Notes: generated by a model not told the origin, from the letters alone. Shown: positions 17,645 through 27,035, counted from the stretch's first letter. The stretch is DNA of 64,000 nt from Streptomyces sp. NBC_00154 (GCF_026342835.1 NZ_JAPEMI010000001.1:124001-188000); one strand, 5' to 3'. Numbers and translations are program-made.

Positions 17645-19620
17645 GAGCGGCTGCCTCCCGGGATGCGGTGTGCGGGACGCGGCGGTGCCACGCCCTCGGG
17701 ACGGGATACGCGGGGGGTGGCTGTCGCGGGCGCGGGGCCCGCGGTGGCGCGCACGAACGCGGCGCCGCCGCCGACGAACGGCAGCTTCGCGGACGTTCGG
17801 GCCAGGTCGATGGTGAGCGTGGGGGTGGAGTCCGGTGGGTCGATCAGGTCCTTGTCGGTGCCCGCGACGATCAGGGCGAGGCGGTGTCCGGCCGGCACGA
17901 CGTGGTCGCTCGCGGCAAGGTCGACGGTGATCGTGTAGCGCTTGCCCGGGGTGAGGGGACGCCCCTTGCCCGCGGACGCGTATGTCCCGAGGTCGGCCCA
18001 GCCGCGGCTGAAGACCGTCCGGTCGACGGCGGTGGTCCTGGCCTCGGTCGCCTTGAAGCAGGAGCTGTCCCCGGCGGTGCTCGCGCCCCAGCAGGTGCGA
18101 TCGGTGAGGGTGGTGATGCCTTCGCCGGACGCGGCGTAGTCCCGGATGGTGTCGGGGCCGACGTCGACGAGGACCGCGGAGAGATGCGCGGTGGCGGTCG
18201 TCGGGGTCGCCGTGACGGTCACCTGCGAGGAGCCGGCGAGCCGCAGGTCGTGGGCGAGTGGTGCGGTGAGAAACCCGGCCTTGGCGCCCGTGGGCCTCTC
18301 CAGGTCGGCGGCCCAGTCCGTCTCGCTCTGCTTCGGGTCGTCGGTGAACGTCTCCGTGGCGCCGGGGCGGGCGGGCCTGCGGGTGAGGGTGCCGATACCG
18401 GGCGTGGTGCCGGTGCCGGGGCGCACGGTGGTGGCCGCGGTGGTGCGCGGCGGCCAGACCTTGTCGGTGGACCACTGGCCGGGGTGGCGTTCGATGTCGG
18501 CCATCGGTTCGCGGTCGATGCCGTTGTCGTAGCCGAGGAGGTAGTGGTCGAACCAGCGGTGCAGGGTGTCGGCCCACTCGGCGCGCCGGTAGTCGAACGG
18601 GTCGACGTGCCCGGTCTGGGAGAGCCAGATCTTGCGCTCGACGCCCCGGTCGGCGAGGGCGTCCCACCACTGGCCGAGGTGCTTGGTGCGGACGTTGAGG
18701 TCCTGCATCCCGTGGACGGCGAAGACACTGGCCTTCACCTTGTGGGCGTCCTTCACGTAGTCGCGCTCGTTCCAGAGCTTCGTCCGGTCGCCGGTGCGGG
18801 GCGCCTCGTCGACGAGCCTCTGCTGGACAGCGGCGCAGCGCGCCCGGGCCTCGGGGCTCTCGACATAGTCGGAGAGCCAATCGGGGCCGCTGTCGTAGAG
18901 GGGGGCGCCCTGCGCGAAGTAGTAGTCGTACCAGGAGGAGATGGAGCCGATCGGAACGATGGTCCGCAGACCGTCGACTCCGGTCGCCGCCACCCCGTTG
19001 GCGATGGTGCCGTCGTAACTCTTGCCGATCATTCCGGTGCGGCCGTTGGACCAGCCGGCTCCGGTGCGTTCGGTTCCGGTGCGGGTGGTGTAGCCGCGGG
19101 CCCGGCCGTTCAGCCAGTCGATGACCGCCTTGGCGGACTGGATGTCAGAGCGGCCTCCGACATCGACGCATCCGTCGGAGCGATTGGTGCCGGCCAGATC
19201 GACGGCGACGAAGGCATAGCCGCGCGGGACGAAGTAGTTGTCGTAGTACAGCGGGAACTGGACCGGATTTCCCTGGCTGTCGTACGTCTTGAGCTGACTC
19301 TCGTTGCCGCGCCCGCAGCAGGAGTAGTACGGGCTGGCGTCCATGATCACGGGTATCTTCCGGCCCTGCGCTGCGGGTTCGCGCGGCCGCACGATGTCGA
19401 CGGCGACCCGGTCGCTCTTTCCGTTTCCGTCGCCGTCCAGTCCGGTGTCCACCCAGACGGACTCCCGGACGGCGTTCCCGTACGAGTAGACGGGTCTGCT
19501 CTCCCGCGGGCTCGCGCCCTGCGCGCCTGCCGGTGAGAGCAGGGCGGTCATCAGGGCGGCCGAGGCCGCCACCATCAGCGATCTGTACGTCAAGCGGGTG
19601 CCCCGCGCACGTATCGGCAT
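17641..19620 (-). CDS. Secreted Xaa-Pro dipeptidyl-peptidase (S15/CocE family)
   Basis: A 659-aa precursor with signal peptide ([20 protein letters not shown], cleavage near AGAQGA). The alpha/beta-hydrolase domain carries the nucleophile elbow [14 protein letters not shown] (Ser near residue 204) and the catalytic His in [13 protein letters not shown]-terminal jelly-roll domain, typical of CocE/NonD and X-prolyl peptidases, starts near residue 420. It probably releases Xaa-Pro dipeptides from extracellular peptides. The stop overlaps the start of the M14 carboxypeptidase gene, so the pair forms a two-gene secreted proteolysis operon. The promoter must lie in the intergenic stretch right of 19620. 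Confidence 0.88.
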   Translation of the reverse strand: MPIRARGTRLTYRSLMVAASAALMTALLSPAGAQGASPRESRPVYSYGNAVRESVWVDTGLDGDGNGKSDRVAVDIVRPREPAAQGRKIPVIMDASPYYSCCGRGNESQLKTYDSQGNPVQFPLYYDNYFVPRGYAFVAVDLAGTNRSDGCVDVGGRSDIQSAKAVIDWLNGRARGYTTRTGTERTGAGWSNGRTGMIGKSYDGTIANGVAATGVDGLRTIVPIGSISSWYDYYFAQGAPLYDSGPDWLSDYVESPEARARCAAVQQRLVDEAPRTGDRTKLWNERDYVKDAHKVKASVFAVHGMQDLNVRTKHLGQWWDALADRGVERKIWLSQTGHVDPFDYRRAEWADTLHRWFDHYLLGYDNGIDREPMADIERHPGQWSTDKVWPPRTTAATTVRPGTGTTPGIGTLTRRPARPGATETFTDDPKQSETDWAADLERPTGAKAGFLTAPLAHDLRLAGSSQVTVTATPTTATAHLSAVLVDVGPDTIRDYAASGEGITTLTDRTCWGASTAGDSSCFKATEARTTAVDRTVFSRGWADLGTYASAGKGRPLTPGKRYTITVDLAASDHVVPAGHRLALIVAGTDKDLIDPPDSTPTLTIDLARTSAKLPFVGGGAAFVRATAGPAPATATPRVSRPEGVAPPRPAHRIPGGSRS

Positions 19621-19933
19621 CTGCGGAAGGTACCCCGGTCAACTCCTGTGCAACAGGGGGCGATTCCGCGCCGACGTGACGTGGAAGCAGTCGAGGTGCC
19701 ATGACGGCCGAATGGCGACCGTGTGACAGCAGAGGTCATGGACACGTCCGGGACTGCCCCGAAGGGCCGGTCCGCGCGCCGCCTTCCCCGGTGGGGCACG
19801 GCGCGCGACCTCGGGTCGGTGGCACCGGCCGGGCGGGACCTCGCGGACAGCACCCCCTAGGCTGGTGGGGTTCGTGCTGTTCCGCCAGCCTCGGCCGATT
19901 CCGGCCGGTTCCCGCGCGTACGAGGAGCGTCCC
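19621..19933. other. Divergent intergenic region, about 310 bp
   Basis: It holds the promoters of the leftward peptidase operon and the rightward LacI regulator. A TAGGCT box (19858-19863) could be the -10 of the LacI gene. I see no coding signal, RNA gene or strong repeat here. Confidence 0.4.
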
Positions 19934-20977
19934 TTGCCCGGTCCGACCGCCGATTCCTCCCGTGATGCCCGTCCCACGCTGGAGGCCGTGGCGGCCCGCG
20001 CCGGGGTCTCGCGGGCTACGGCCTCCCGGGTCGTGAACGGCGGGGCGGGGGTTCGGCAGCCGCTGGTGGACCAGGTCCGCAAGGCGGTCGAGGAGCTCGG
20101 GTACATACCGAACCATGCCGCACGGACCCTGGTCACCCGGCGCAACGGCGCGGTGGCCGTGATCATCGACGAGCCGGAGTTCCGGATCTTCTCCGACCCG
20201 TTCTTCTCCCGGCAGATCCGTGGCATCAGCCGTGAACTGAACGTGCACGACGCCCAGCTGGTCCTCCTCCTGGTGGAGGGCAGCGGGGACTTCGACCGGG
20301 TCACCCGCTATCTGGCCGGTGGCCATGTGGACGGCGTGCTGGCGTTCTCACTGCACACCGACGACGAACTTCCCGCCGTCATCCGCCGGTTCCGGGTGCC
20401 CACGGTCTACGGCGGCCGCCCCGGAACACCGGGGGACGCATCGGAACACGCCGTCCCTTACGTCGACTGCGACAACCGCGGCGGCGCCCGCGAGGCCGTA
20501 CGCCATCTGGTCTCCCTCGGCCGGCGGCGGATCGGGCACATCGCGGGGCCCCGCGACCAGACGTCGGCGCTCGACCGGATCGACGGCTACCGCGATGTGC
20601 TGCCCGACGCCGATCCGTCACTGGTCGTGGAGGGCGACTTCACCGTCGAGGGCGGCGCCCGGGCGATGGCCGAGCTGCTGGAGCGCCACCCCGGCCTCGA
20701 CGCCGTGTTCGCATCCAACGACCTGATGGCGTCCGGCGCCCTTCGGGTGCTGGGCGAGCACGGCCGCCGGGTACCGGAGGATGTGGCGCTGGTCGGCTTC
20801 GACGACATGGAGCAGGTCGCCGAAGCGACCGATCCTCCCTTGACGACCGTCCGTCAGGATGTCGAAGGCATGGGACGGTTGATGGTGCGACTGCTGATGC
20901 AGCGGCTGAACGGCGAAGGGGAGCAGCCCGATTCGGTGATCACACCGACCGAGCTGGTCCGGCGGGCCTCGGCCTGA
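19934..20977 (+). CDS. LacI family transcriptional regulator
   Basis: A 347-aa repressor-type protein. The N-terminal LacI helix-turn-helix and hinge helix are clear (LEAVAARAGVSRATASRVVN, then LGYIPNHAARTLVT). A periplasmic-binding-protein-like sensor domain follows, with IGHIAGPRDQTSALDRIDGY, AVFASNDLMASGALRVL and VALVGFDDMEQVAEATDPPL. These segments are standard for LacI/GalR sugar sensors. The start is TTG 19934, because GAGGAG sits six to seven bases upstream and homology begins soon after. No sugar transport or hydrolase gene is adjacent, so the effector is unknown. It might control the divergent secreted peptidases. Confidence 0.88.
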   Translation: MPGPTADSSRDARPTLEAVAARAGVSRATASRVVNGGAGVRQPLVDQVRKAVEELGYIPNHAARTLVTRRNGAVAVIIDEPEFRIFSDPFFSRQIRGISRELNVHDAQLVLLLVEGSGDFDRVTRYLAGGHVDGVLAFSLHTDDELPAVIRRFRVPTVYGGRPGTPGDASEHAVPYVDCDNRGGAREAVRHLVSLGRRRIGHIAGPRDQTSALDRIDGYRDVLPDADPSLVVEGDFTVEGGARAMAELLERHPGLDAVFASNDLMASGALRVLGEHGRRVPEDVALVGFDDMEQVAEATDPPLTTVRQDVEGMGRLMVRLLMQRLNGEGEQPDSVITPTELVRRASA

Positions 20978-21112
20978 CCCGTCCGGGCGGAGGACGTCAT
21001 CGGCACCGGCGCCCCCGCCCGCATGCGAGCCCGTGCGGCCGCGACCGGCCGGCAGACGCACGCGGTCGCCGAAGGCGCATCGGCCGACTGAACACCGTGG
21101 GCCCGGCTGAGC

Positions 21113-21997
21113 TCAGCGGGTGCCCCGCATCCGGTGGGCGGCTCGGGCTCGGCGCGCGTACGGCAGATAGCGCAGCCGCTCAGGCAGCACGGGCACCACG
21201 GCCCGGACGATACGGCAGAACCGCCTGAGCTTCCGCTCCTGCGCGTCCGTCCATTCCAGACCGATCGCATCGCGCGCGTCCGGCGGCATGAGACCGATGG
21301 TGATGAACCTGCGGAACCGGGCCAGCGGCGGGAACAGGACCGGCCACAGGGCCTTGAGCAGCAGCCTGACCGGCAGCGGACCCCGGTCCGGCGGCGGTAC
21401 CGGCCGGTCGGTGGCGACCAGCTCCTCGACGACGACGGTCTCCTCTATCTCGTCGGCGAGCACCTTGCGGTAGTACGGCCAGAACTCCTCGATCGACTGC
21501 GGCATGTCCCGGTCGTTGATGCCGAGGATCCGGCCGACCTGGAGCCATTCCCGGTACAGGGCCCGCTCCTGCGCCTCGGTGAGCGGACGGACGAGATACC
21601 GCGTGCCGTGCCGGTAGACGGGAAAGCCCGTGGCGTGCACCCACGCATAGTTCGCGGGTGACAGCGCATGGTAGCGGCGCCCGCGGGTGTCGGTGCCCTG
21701 AATGGTGCGGTGCAGCTTCCGGAGCCTGCGCCCCTCCTCGGCGGCTTCCTCGCCCCCGTACACCCAGAGTTGGAGCGAGCGCAGGGACCGCTCGCCGCGG
21801 CCCCACGGGTCCGTGCGGAACACCGAGTGATCGTCGACGCCCGCGCCGACCGCCGGATGGGCGACCTGGAGCGTGAGGGCGGCGGGCAGCATCAGCAGGG
21901 CGCGGACGTCTCCGGCAAGGCTCCAGAGCACTCCGCCGGGCGGCGGCGGTTCGGGCTCCCGCTTCCGGTCCCTGCCCCGGGGTGCTTCGCTGCTCAT
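21113..21997 (-). CDS. Oxygenase MpaB family protein (DUF2236)
   Basis: A 294-aa protein of the MpaB/latex-clearing-protein related family. Seen: GDVRALLMLPAALTLQVAHPAVGAG is the conserved start of the fold, followed by RSLQLWVYGG and YAWVHATGFPVY, with several conserved His residues (LQVAHPAVG, VHATG) suited to haem binding. Family members are haem proteins that cleave or oxidise hydrophobic substrates; the substrate here is unknown. The ATG at 21997 follows GGGAG at seven bases and overlaps the stop of a 50-aa ORF by ATGA, so translation is coupled. It is the last gene of a three-gene leftward operon. Confidence 0.82.
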   Translation of the reverse strand: MSSEAPRGRDRKREPEPPPPGGVLWSLAGDVRALLMLPAALTLQVAHPAVGAGVDDHSVFRTDPWGRGERSLRSLQLWVYGGEEAAEEGRRLRKLHRTIQGTDTRGRRYHALSPANYAWVHATGFPVYRHGTRYLVRPLTEAQERALYREWLQVGRILGINDRDMPQSIEEFWPYYRKVLADEIEETVVVEELVATDRPVPPPDRGPLPVRLLLKALWPVLFPPLARFRRFITIGLMPPDARDAIGLEWTDAQERKLRRFCRIVRAVVPVLPERLRYLPYARRARAAHRMRGTR

Positions 21998-22146
21998 GCG
22001 GGGGCTCCCAGCAGTCGACGGACGTGCGGGCCGGTGCCCGGCTGATGTGTATTCCAGTATGCGATCGCGGGCGGGCCGGCGAGCAGCAGGGGCGACGGGA
22101 CCAGTGAGGCCGGTCCGACCGGCGGCCACTGTGTGCACAGGGGCAC
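21994..22146 (-). CDS. 50-aa small ORF coupled to the MpaB gene
   Basis: GTG 22146 is preceded by a perfect AGGAGG, spacing four to five bases, located just after the stop of the upstream kinase gene. The frame encodes MPLCTQWPPVGPASLVPSP, a Leu/Ala/Pro-rich middle, and ends RRLLGAPA; its TGA overlaps the ATG of the MpaB gene. The perfect ribosome-binding site and ATGA overlap argue that it is translated. It may only carry ribosomes to the MpaB start, or be a functional small protein. No homologue is recognised. Confidence 0.5.
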   Translation of the reverse strand: MPLCTQWPPVGPASLVPSPLLLAGPPAIAYWNTHQPGTGPHVRRLLGAPA

Positions 22147-22157
22147 GGTGCCTCCTG

Positions 22158-22697
22158 TCACCGCCAGCCGGCCGCTTCCAGCACCGCGGCCGCGGCTTCG
22201 TCGACGCGGTGGTGGGTGGCGTCGAGTGTGAAGTCCTCCACCCGGGACCGGTCGAGGATCCCGTCCAGCTCCCCCGATCTGTCCAGGTGCCACCGCAGCG
22301 CGTCGGGCTCGTCCGCGTGGCGCCGGGACAGCCGCTGCCGGACCACCGGCAGTTCGACCCGGAGCCGACACACGGACAGGCCGACACCCACCGCCTTCTC
22401 GCACTGTTTCCGGTCCTCCGCGTCCTCCACGACGCCCGCGAGAACGAGCCGGGTGACGCCCGCATCGAGGTAGTTGCCGACCATGCACCTGAGATTGCGC
22501 AGCAGCACGGCGAAGTTGAAGCGGTCGTCGGCGGGCGCGGGCCAGGTCCGGCAGAGCCAGTCCATGTCGATGACGGCGTTGGGCATGCCGGCGCCGGTGA
22601 GCAGCTCTCCTGCGGCCCCGGCCACCGACGTCTTGCCGGCCCCGACGGTGCCGGTGATCAGAAGGGCGCGGGCTTCCGGAGCGCTGTCGGTTCGCAT
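22158..22697 (-). CDS. P-loop nucleotide kinase-like protein
   Basis: A 179-aa soluble protein with an N-terminal Walker A (LLITGTVGAGKTSVAGAAGE, from residue 12) and IDMDWLCRTWP further on, a layout seen in adenylyl-sulfate- or gluconate-kinase-like small-molecule kinases. The C-terminal part has the substrate-lid-like Arg stretch VVRQRLSRRHADEPDA. The phosphorylated substrate is unknown. It is the first gene of an operon with the 50-aa ORF and the MpaB oxygenase. A possible role in recognising or activating the oxygenase substrate is speculation. Confidence 0.75.
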   Translation of the reverse strand: MRTDSAPEARALLITGTVGAGKTSVAGAAGELLTGAGMPNAVIDMDWLCRTWPAPADDRFNFAVLLRNLRCMVGNYLDAGVTRLVLAGVVEDAEDRKQCEKAVGVGLSVCRLRVELPVVRQRLSRRHADEPDALRWHLDRSGELDGILDRSRVEDFTLDATHHRVDEAAAAVLEAAGWR

Positions 22698-22756
22698 GAC
22701 CGGGAGCCTACGGTGGGCAGTGGTTCACCAGTGACGCGGGCTCAGCGCCCGGCGGC

Positions 22757-22885
22757 CTACTCGTAGTCGTACACCGTCACGGCTATGCCCCGGCTCAGCA
22801 GCCGACGCTCGATATGCGCGATCAGCTCGACGCCCTTGCCCTGTGGTGCGGTGGCGTCCCCCCGTACATACGTGATCTCCGGCAT
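22757..22885 (-). pseudogene. Macro-domain protein relic, in-frame internal deletion
   Basis: A 42-codon frame starts at ATG 22885 with MPEITYVRGDATAPQGKG, the usual N-terminus of small actinobacterial macro-domain (ADP-ribose phosphatase-like) proteins, up to VELIAH. It then passes straight into IERRLLSRGIAVTVYDYE, which matches the C-terminal strand of the same family. The central ligand-binding part of about 100 residues is absent. The frame is intact, so a short peptide could be made, but no macro fold is possible. It lies between the kinase gene and the acyl-CoA synthetase gene on the same strand. Confidence 0.6.
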
Positions 22886-22924
22886 GACACCACCGTACGG
22901 ACCACCACTGACAACCGGCCGGGT

Positions 22925-24751
22925 TCAGCTCTCCCCGTACAGCGCCTCGATGGACCCTGCGTACCTGTCGTGGATCACCCGGCGACGCAGTTTCAGCGAC
23001 GGGGTCAGTTCGCCCGTCTCCGGACCCCATTCCTCCGACAGCAGCCGGTACCGCTTGATCTGCTCCGTCCGGTTGAGCCTGGCGTTGGCCGCCTCGACGG
23101 CGCGGGCGATCTCCTCCCGTACGGCCAGGTGGTCGGCCAGTGCGGCCGGACCGCTGTCGATGCCCCGGGCCGCCGCCCAGGCCGGGGCCATCTCGGCGTC
23201 CAGGACCAGCAGGGCGACCAGGTAGGAGCGGCCGTCGCCGTGGACGAGGGCCTGGCCGATCAGCGGGTGTTCCTTGAGGGTGTTCTCGACGAGCGCCGGG
23301 GAGACGTTCTTACCGGTCGAGGTGACGATCATTTCCTTCTTGCGATCGGTGAGCCACAGGTAGCCGTCCTCGTCGATCCGGCCGATGTCACCGGTCGCGA
23401 ACCAGCCGTCCGGGTCGAGCGCGCGCTCCACCGTGCCGTCGGCGCGCAGATAGCCGGTGAAGACCGTCTCGCCGCGCACCAGGATCTCGCCGTCGTCCGC
23501 GGTCCTCAGTTCCAGGCCCTCCAGCGGCCGGCCCACCGAGCCGAGCCGGAAGCCGGTCGGACTGTTGCAGGTGAAGACGCCGACCGTCTCGGTCAGCCCC
23601 CACGCATCCATGATCACGATGCCGAAGCCGGCCCAGAAGCGGACCACGTCGAGCGGCATCGGCGCGGACGCGCTCGCCGCCCACACCAGTCTGTCGAAGC
23701 CGGCCTGTGCGAGGAGCGGTTCCAGCACCGTCGTCCTGGCCTGCCGGTAGGCGGCTTCCAGCTCGGCCGGCGGCTGTCCGCCGCGCTCGCGGTGGGCGAC
23801 GTGCTCACGGGCCGTCCCGGCCGCTGCGTCGATCGCCGCGCGCTGTTCCTCCGGCAGGGCTGCGAGGGCGGCCCGCACAGATGCGGCGAGCTTCTCCCAG
23901 ACTCGCGGGACACCGAAGAACTGGGCAGGGTGCAGAGCCCGCGCCGCAGCCGCGACCGCCGCCGGGTCGGGGCAGAGGTGGACGTGCGAGGCGCGGAAGA
24001 CCGGCAGGTAGATGCCGAGCATCCGCTCGGCGATATGGGCGAACGGGAGGTAGCAGATGTGCGCAGCATGGTCGGGGAGTTCGACCACCCGGTCCAGGGC
24101 GAGCGCGTTGACGACGACGCTGCGGTGGGTGATCGGGACGGCCTTGGGATCGCCGGTGGTTCCGGAGGTGTAGAGGACCGTGAGAGGGTCGTCGGCCCGC
24201 GACTCCTGCCAGGCCTTCTCGAAGGCGTCCGGCCGGTACAGCCGGACTCCGGTGGCGTGCAGCGATCCGTACGAACGGTGGGGTCCGGCCTCTGCGGCCT
24301 CGACGACGACCAGCTTCTCCAGCGGTACGCTGACGTCGGCGAGCAGCGGCTCCCAGCGTTCCCGTTCCCTCGCCCCCTCGACGATCGCGAACCGGGCGCG
24401 GCTGTGCCGGGCGATGTGCGCGATCTGTTCGGGGGCCGCGGTGCCGTACACCGTGACGGGGACGGCTCCCAGGTGGGTGAGGGCGAGGTCGGTCAGCCAG
24501 TGTTCGGGCCGGTTGCCGATCATCATGAGAACCTGCTCGCCGCGTTCCACTCCGAGCGCGGTGTACCCGGCGGCGAGTACGGCGGTCTTGCGCCGTACCT
24601 CGTGCCAGGTGAGGGTCGTCCATCCGGACTCCGCCCCGTCGGCGCGCCACGAGAGGGCCGGCAGATCACCGTGATCCTCTGCGTTGCGCCGCAGCAGCGC
24701 GGGGAGCGTGAGTTGCCCGGGTTCGGCGGGAAGTCGCAGGATCGTGGTCAC
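22925..24751 (-). CDS. Long-chain acyl-CoA synthetase (AMP-forming)
   Basis: A 608-aa FadD15-type enzyme that activates fatty acids with ATP and CoA. The AMP-binding P-loop reads VLYTSGTTGDPKAVPITHRS (near residue 170). Later motifs are IMDAWGLTETVGVFTCNSP, WFATGDIGRIDEDGYLWLTD and RKKEMIVTSTGKNVSP, which includes the hinge and the segment before the C-terminal lid. Start GTG 24751 has GGAGG at good distance. It is divergent from a MerR regulator with a shared 200-bp control region holding a 7-base inverted repeat. It probably feeds the beta-oxidation operon further right. Confidence 0.9.
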   Translation of the reverse strand: MTTILRLPAEPGQLTLPALLRRNAEDHGDLPALSWRADGAESGWTTLTWHEVRRKTAVLAAGYTALGVERGEQVLMMIGNRPEHWLTDLALTHLGAVPVTVYGTAAPEQIAHIARHSRARFAIVEGARERERWEPLLADVSVPLEKLVVVEAAEAGPHRSYGSLHATGVRLYRPDAFEKAWQESRADDPLTVLYTSGTTGDPKAVPITHRSVVVNALALDRVVELPDHAAHICYLPFAHIAERMLGIYLPVFRASHVHLCPDPAAVAAAARALHPAQFFGVPRVWEKLAASVRAALAALPEEQRAAIDAAAGTAREHVAHRERGGQPPAELEAAYRQARTTVLEPLLAQAGFDRLVWAASASAPMPLDVVRFWAGFGIVIMDAWGLTETVGVFTCNSPTGFRLGSVGRPLEGLELRTADDGEILVRGETVFTGYLRADGTVERALDPDGWFATGDIGRIDEDGYLWLTDRKKEMIVTSTGKNVSPALVENTLKEHPLIGQALVHGDGRSYLVALLVLDAEMAPAWAAARGIDSGPAALADHLAVREEIARAVEAANARLNRTEQIKRYRLLSEEWGPETGELTPSLKLRRRVIHDRYAGSIEALYGES

Positions 24752-24835
24752 GGCCGCCTCCTGGCGCCATCGGCCGGACCGTGCGGGTCCGTACCGGCGG
24801 TTGGGACTGCGCTTCGATGGTGCCGGAGACTTTCA

Positions 24836-24863
24836 CAACAGTGGTGAGACAGCAATACTGTTG
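24836..24863 (+). promoter_or_regulatory. Inverted repeat CAACAGT-N14-ACTGTTG in the divergent control region
   Basis: Perfect 7-base arms at 24836-24842 and 24857-24863, separated by 14 bases, lie between the acyl-CoA synthetase and MerR genes. This is a likely binding site for the adjacent MerR protein, controlling both directions. A TetR-type fatty-acid regulator is an alternative. Confidence 0.55.
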
Positions 24864-24953
24864 AACCGGATTGATGCACACGGATGCGGGCAGTGCCGCG
24901 GTACGGACGTAACCGGGGACAGCACTGCCGGCGGTCAGCAGCAAGGAGCAGAC

Positions 24954-25685
24954 ATGGCGACCGGGACCGAGGAGCCGACGCTCACTGTCGACGAGCTGGC
25001 GGCGCGCGCCGGAGTGACCGTACGCACCGTGCGTTTCTACAGCACGCGGGGACTGCTGCCGCCCCCGGTGATCGGGCCGCGCCGGGTCGGGCACTACGGG
25101 CACGCCCACCTGTCCCGTCTGGCGCTGATCGAGGAGCTGCAGCACCAGGGCATGACGCTCGCCGCGATCGAACGCTATCTGGAGCAGCTGCCACCCGATC
25201 TGAGCGCCCACGATCTGGCGATCCACCGGGCGCTGGTGGCCTCCTGGGCACCGGACTCGGCGGAGGAGGCGACCCGGGCGGAGCTGGAGCGGCGCGCGGG
25301 GCGGGCGCTGACCGAGGACGACGTGGACCGGCTGGCCGCGATGGGTGTGCTGGAGCGCGCGGAGGCGGCGGACGGCAGCTTCCGGGTCGATCCGGGGATG
25401 CTGCGGCTGGGGGTCGAGCTGCTCGACGTACCGATCGCCAATGAGACGATCCTCGCGGCACGCACGGTGCTGCTGGAGCACACCCGTTCCGCCGCGCACG
25501 AGCTGACGCGGCTGTTCCGGGACGAGGTGTGGAACCCGTACCGGGAGCGGGAGTCGGACCCGGAGCATGTGGCGGCGATGAAGTCGCTGTCGGCCCATAT
25601 GCAGCCGATGGTGCTGCAGGCGCTGGTGACTGCGTTCCAGCGGTCGCTCAAGGAAGAGCTGCGGGCCGCGTTCACGGCGGAGTGA
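24954..25685 (+). CDS. MerR family transcriptional regulator
   Basis: A 243-aa protein with an N-terminal MerR winged helix (TVDELAARAGVTVRTVRFYS, then RGLLPPPVIGPRRVGHYGHA and LIEELQHQGMTLAAIERYL). The C-terminal half is a long helical effector domain (about residues 95-243) without the Cys residues of metal sensors. The ATG at 24954 follows AAGGAG at 24943-24948. It faces away from the acyl-CoA synthetase gene, so it may sense acyl-CoA or a lipid and control that gene. That assignment rests on position only. Confidence 0.85.
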   Translation: MATGTEEPTLTVDELAARAGVTVRTVRFYSTRGLLPPPVIGPRRVGHYGHAHLSRLALIEELQHQGMTLAAIERYLEQLPPDLSAHDLAIHRALVASWAPDSAEEATRAELERRAGRALTEDDVDRLAAMGVLERAEAADGSFRVDPGMLRLGVELLDVPIANETILAARTVLLEHTRSAAHELTRLFRDEVWNPYRERESDPEHVAAMKSLSAHMQPMVLQALVTAFQRSLKEELRAAFTAE

Positions 25686-25730
25686 GTCCCCGCCGCGGGC
25701 GGCCGCAGCACCTTCCCGGCGTGTGGTCCG

Positions 25731-26957
25731 TTATCGGACGGCGCCGTCCCACAGCTGGGTGGTGTGGGCGTCGATGAGTGCGCCGATCCGGTCGAGGAAG
25801 GCGTCGGCGGGCTGCGGGTCGAGGCGGCGTCCGTCGCGCAGCCGTACGGCGACGTGGTCGTCGGCGGCTTCCCTCGCTCCGATCACGACTTGGTAGGGCA
25901 CCAGGCGGTCCTCCCGGATGCGGGCGCCCAGGGTGCCGCGTTCCGGCCCGGCGACCTCGGCCCGCAGCCCGCGGTCGGTGCAGCGCTCGGCCAGCGCCAC
26001 GGCGTTGGGCAGTTCCGCCTCGGAGATCGGAAGGATCGCCAGCTGGGTCGGGGCGAGCCAGGCGGGGAAGGCGCCGCCGTGCTGTTCGATGAGATGGGCG
26101 ACGGCCCGCTCCACGCTGCCGATGATGCTGCGGTGGACCATGACCGGCCGGTGCTTCGCGCCGTCCGCGCCGATGTAGTGCAGGTCGAACTGCTCGGGCT
26201 GGTGGAAGTCGACCTGGACGGTGGACAGGGTGGACTCCCTGCCCGCACCGTCGGTGACCTGGACGTCGATCTTCGGGCCGTAGAACGCGGCCTCGCCCTC
26301 CGCCGAGTCGTAGGGCAGGCCGGAGCGGTCGAGTACCTCGGTGAGCAGGGCGGTGGACCGCTGCCACTTCTCGGGCGCGGCCACGTACTTGCCGCCGGGT
26401 CCGGGGAGGGAGAGCCGGTATCGGGCCGGGCGGATGCCCAGTGCCTCGTACGCGCTGCGGATCATCTCCAGGGCGGCCCGCGCCTCGTCGGCGACCTGGT
26501 CCAGGGTGCAGAAGATGTGCGCGTCGTTCAGCTGGATGGCCCGGACGCGGGTCAGTCCGCCGAGCACGCCGGAGAGTTCGGAGCGGTACATGCCGCCCAG
26601 TTCGGCCATGCGCAGCGGCAGCTCGCGGTAGCTGTGGGAGCGGGAGCGGTAGATCACCGCGTGGTGGGGGCAGAGACTCGGCCGCAGGACGACCTGCTCC
26701 GATCCCAGCTCCATCGGCGGGAACATGTCGTCGCTGTAGTGCGACCAGTGCCCGGAGATCTCGTACAGCTCCCGCTTGCCCAGCACCGGCGAGTACACGT
26801 GCCGGTAGCCGGCCCGCCGCTCGGCGGTGCGGATGTACTCCTCCAGGGTGTGCCGCACGGTCGCGCCGTCGGGCAGCCAGTACGGAAGTCCCGCGCCGAT
26901 CAGCGGGTCGGTGTCGAACAAGGCCAGTTCGCGGCCGAGCTTGCGGTGGTCGTGCAT
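25731..26957 (-). CDS. thrS: Short threonyl-tRNA synthetase without editing domain
   Basis: A 408-aa class II aminoacyl-tRNA synthetase limited to the catalytic and anticodon-binding domains. A normal ThrRS has about 640 residues with N-terminal TGS and editing (N2) domains; both are absent and the protein starts straight into the catalytic core. The zinc/threonine site is intact: RPSLCPHHAV, QLNDAHIF and VMVHRSIIGS carry the Cys, His and His ligands. Motif 3 continues SIIGSVERAVAHLI. The C-terminal anticodon domain starts near residue 308 (LAPTQLAILPISEAELPNA). It is presumably a second ThrRS, used under starvation or inhibitor stress. A leader peptide with three Thr codons precedes it, and GGAGA lies just before ATG 26957. 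Confidence 0.88.
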   Translation of the reverse strand: MHDHRKLGRELALFDTDPLIGAGLPYWLPDGATVRHTLEEYIRTAERRAGYRHVYSPVLGKRELYEISGHWSHYSDDMFPPMELGSEQVVLRPSLCPHHAVIYRSRSHSYRELPLRMAELGGMYRSELSGVLGGLTRVRAIQLNDAHIFCTLDQVADEARAALEMIRSAYEALGIRPARYRLSLPGPGGKYVAAPEKWQRSTALLTEVLDRSGLPYDSAEGEAAFYGPKIDVQVTDGAGRESTLSTVQVDFHQPEQFDLHYIGADGAKHRPVMVHRSIIGSVERAVAHLIEQHGGAFPAWLAPTQLAILPISEAELPNAVALAERCTDRGLRAEVAGPERGTLGARIREDRLVPYQVVIGAREAADDHVAVRLRDGRRLDPQPADAFLDRIGALIDAHTTQLWDGAVR

Positions 26958-27035
26958 GGCGGTCTCCTCGCGGTCATCGGGCGAGTGACCTCCCTCAGGC
27001 TCTCGGCTTCGCTCGAGCAGTGAGGAATCCCCGTG

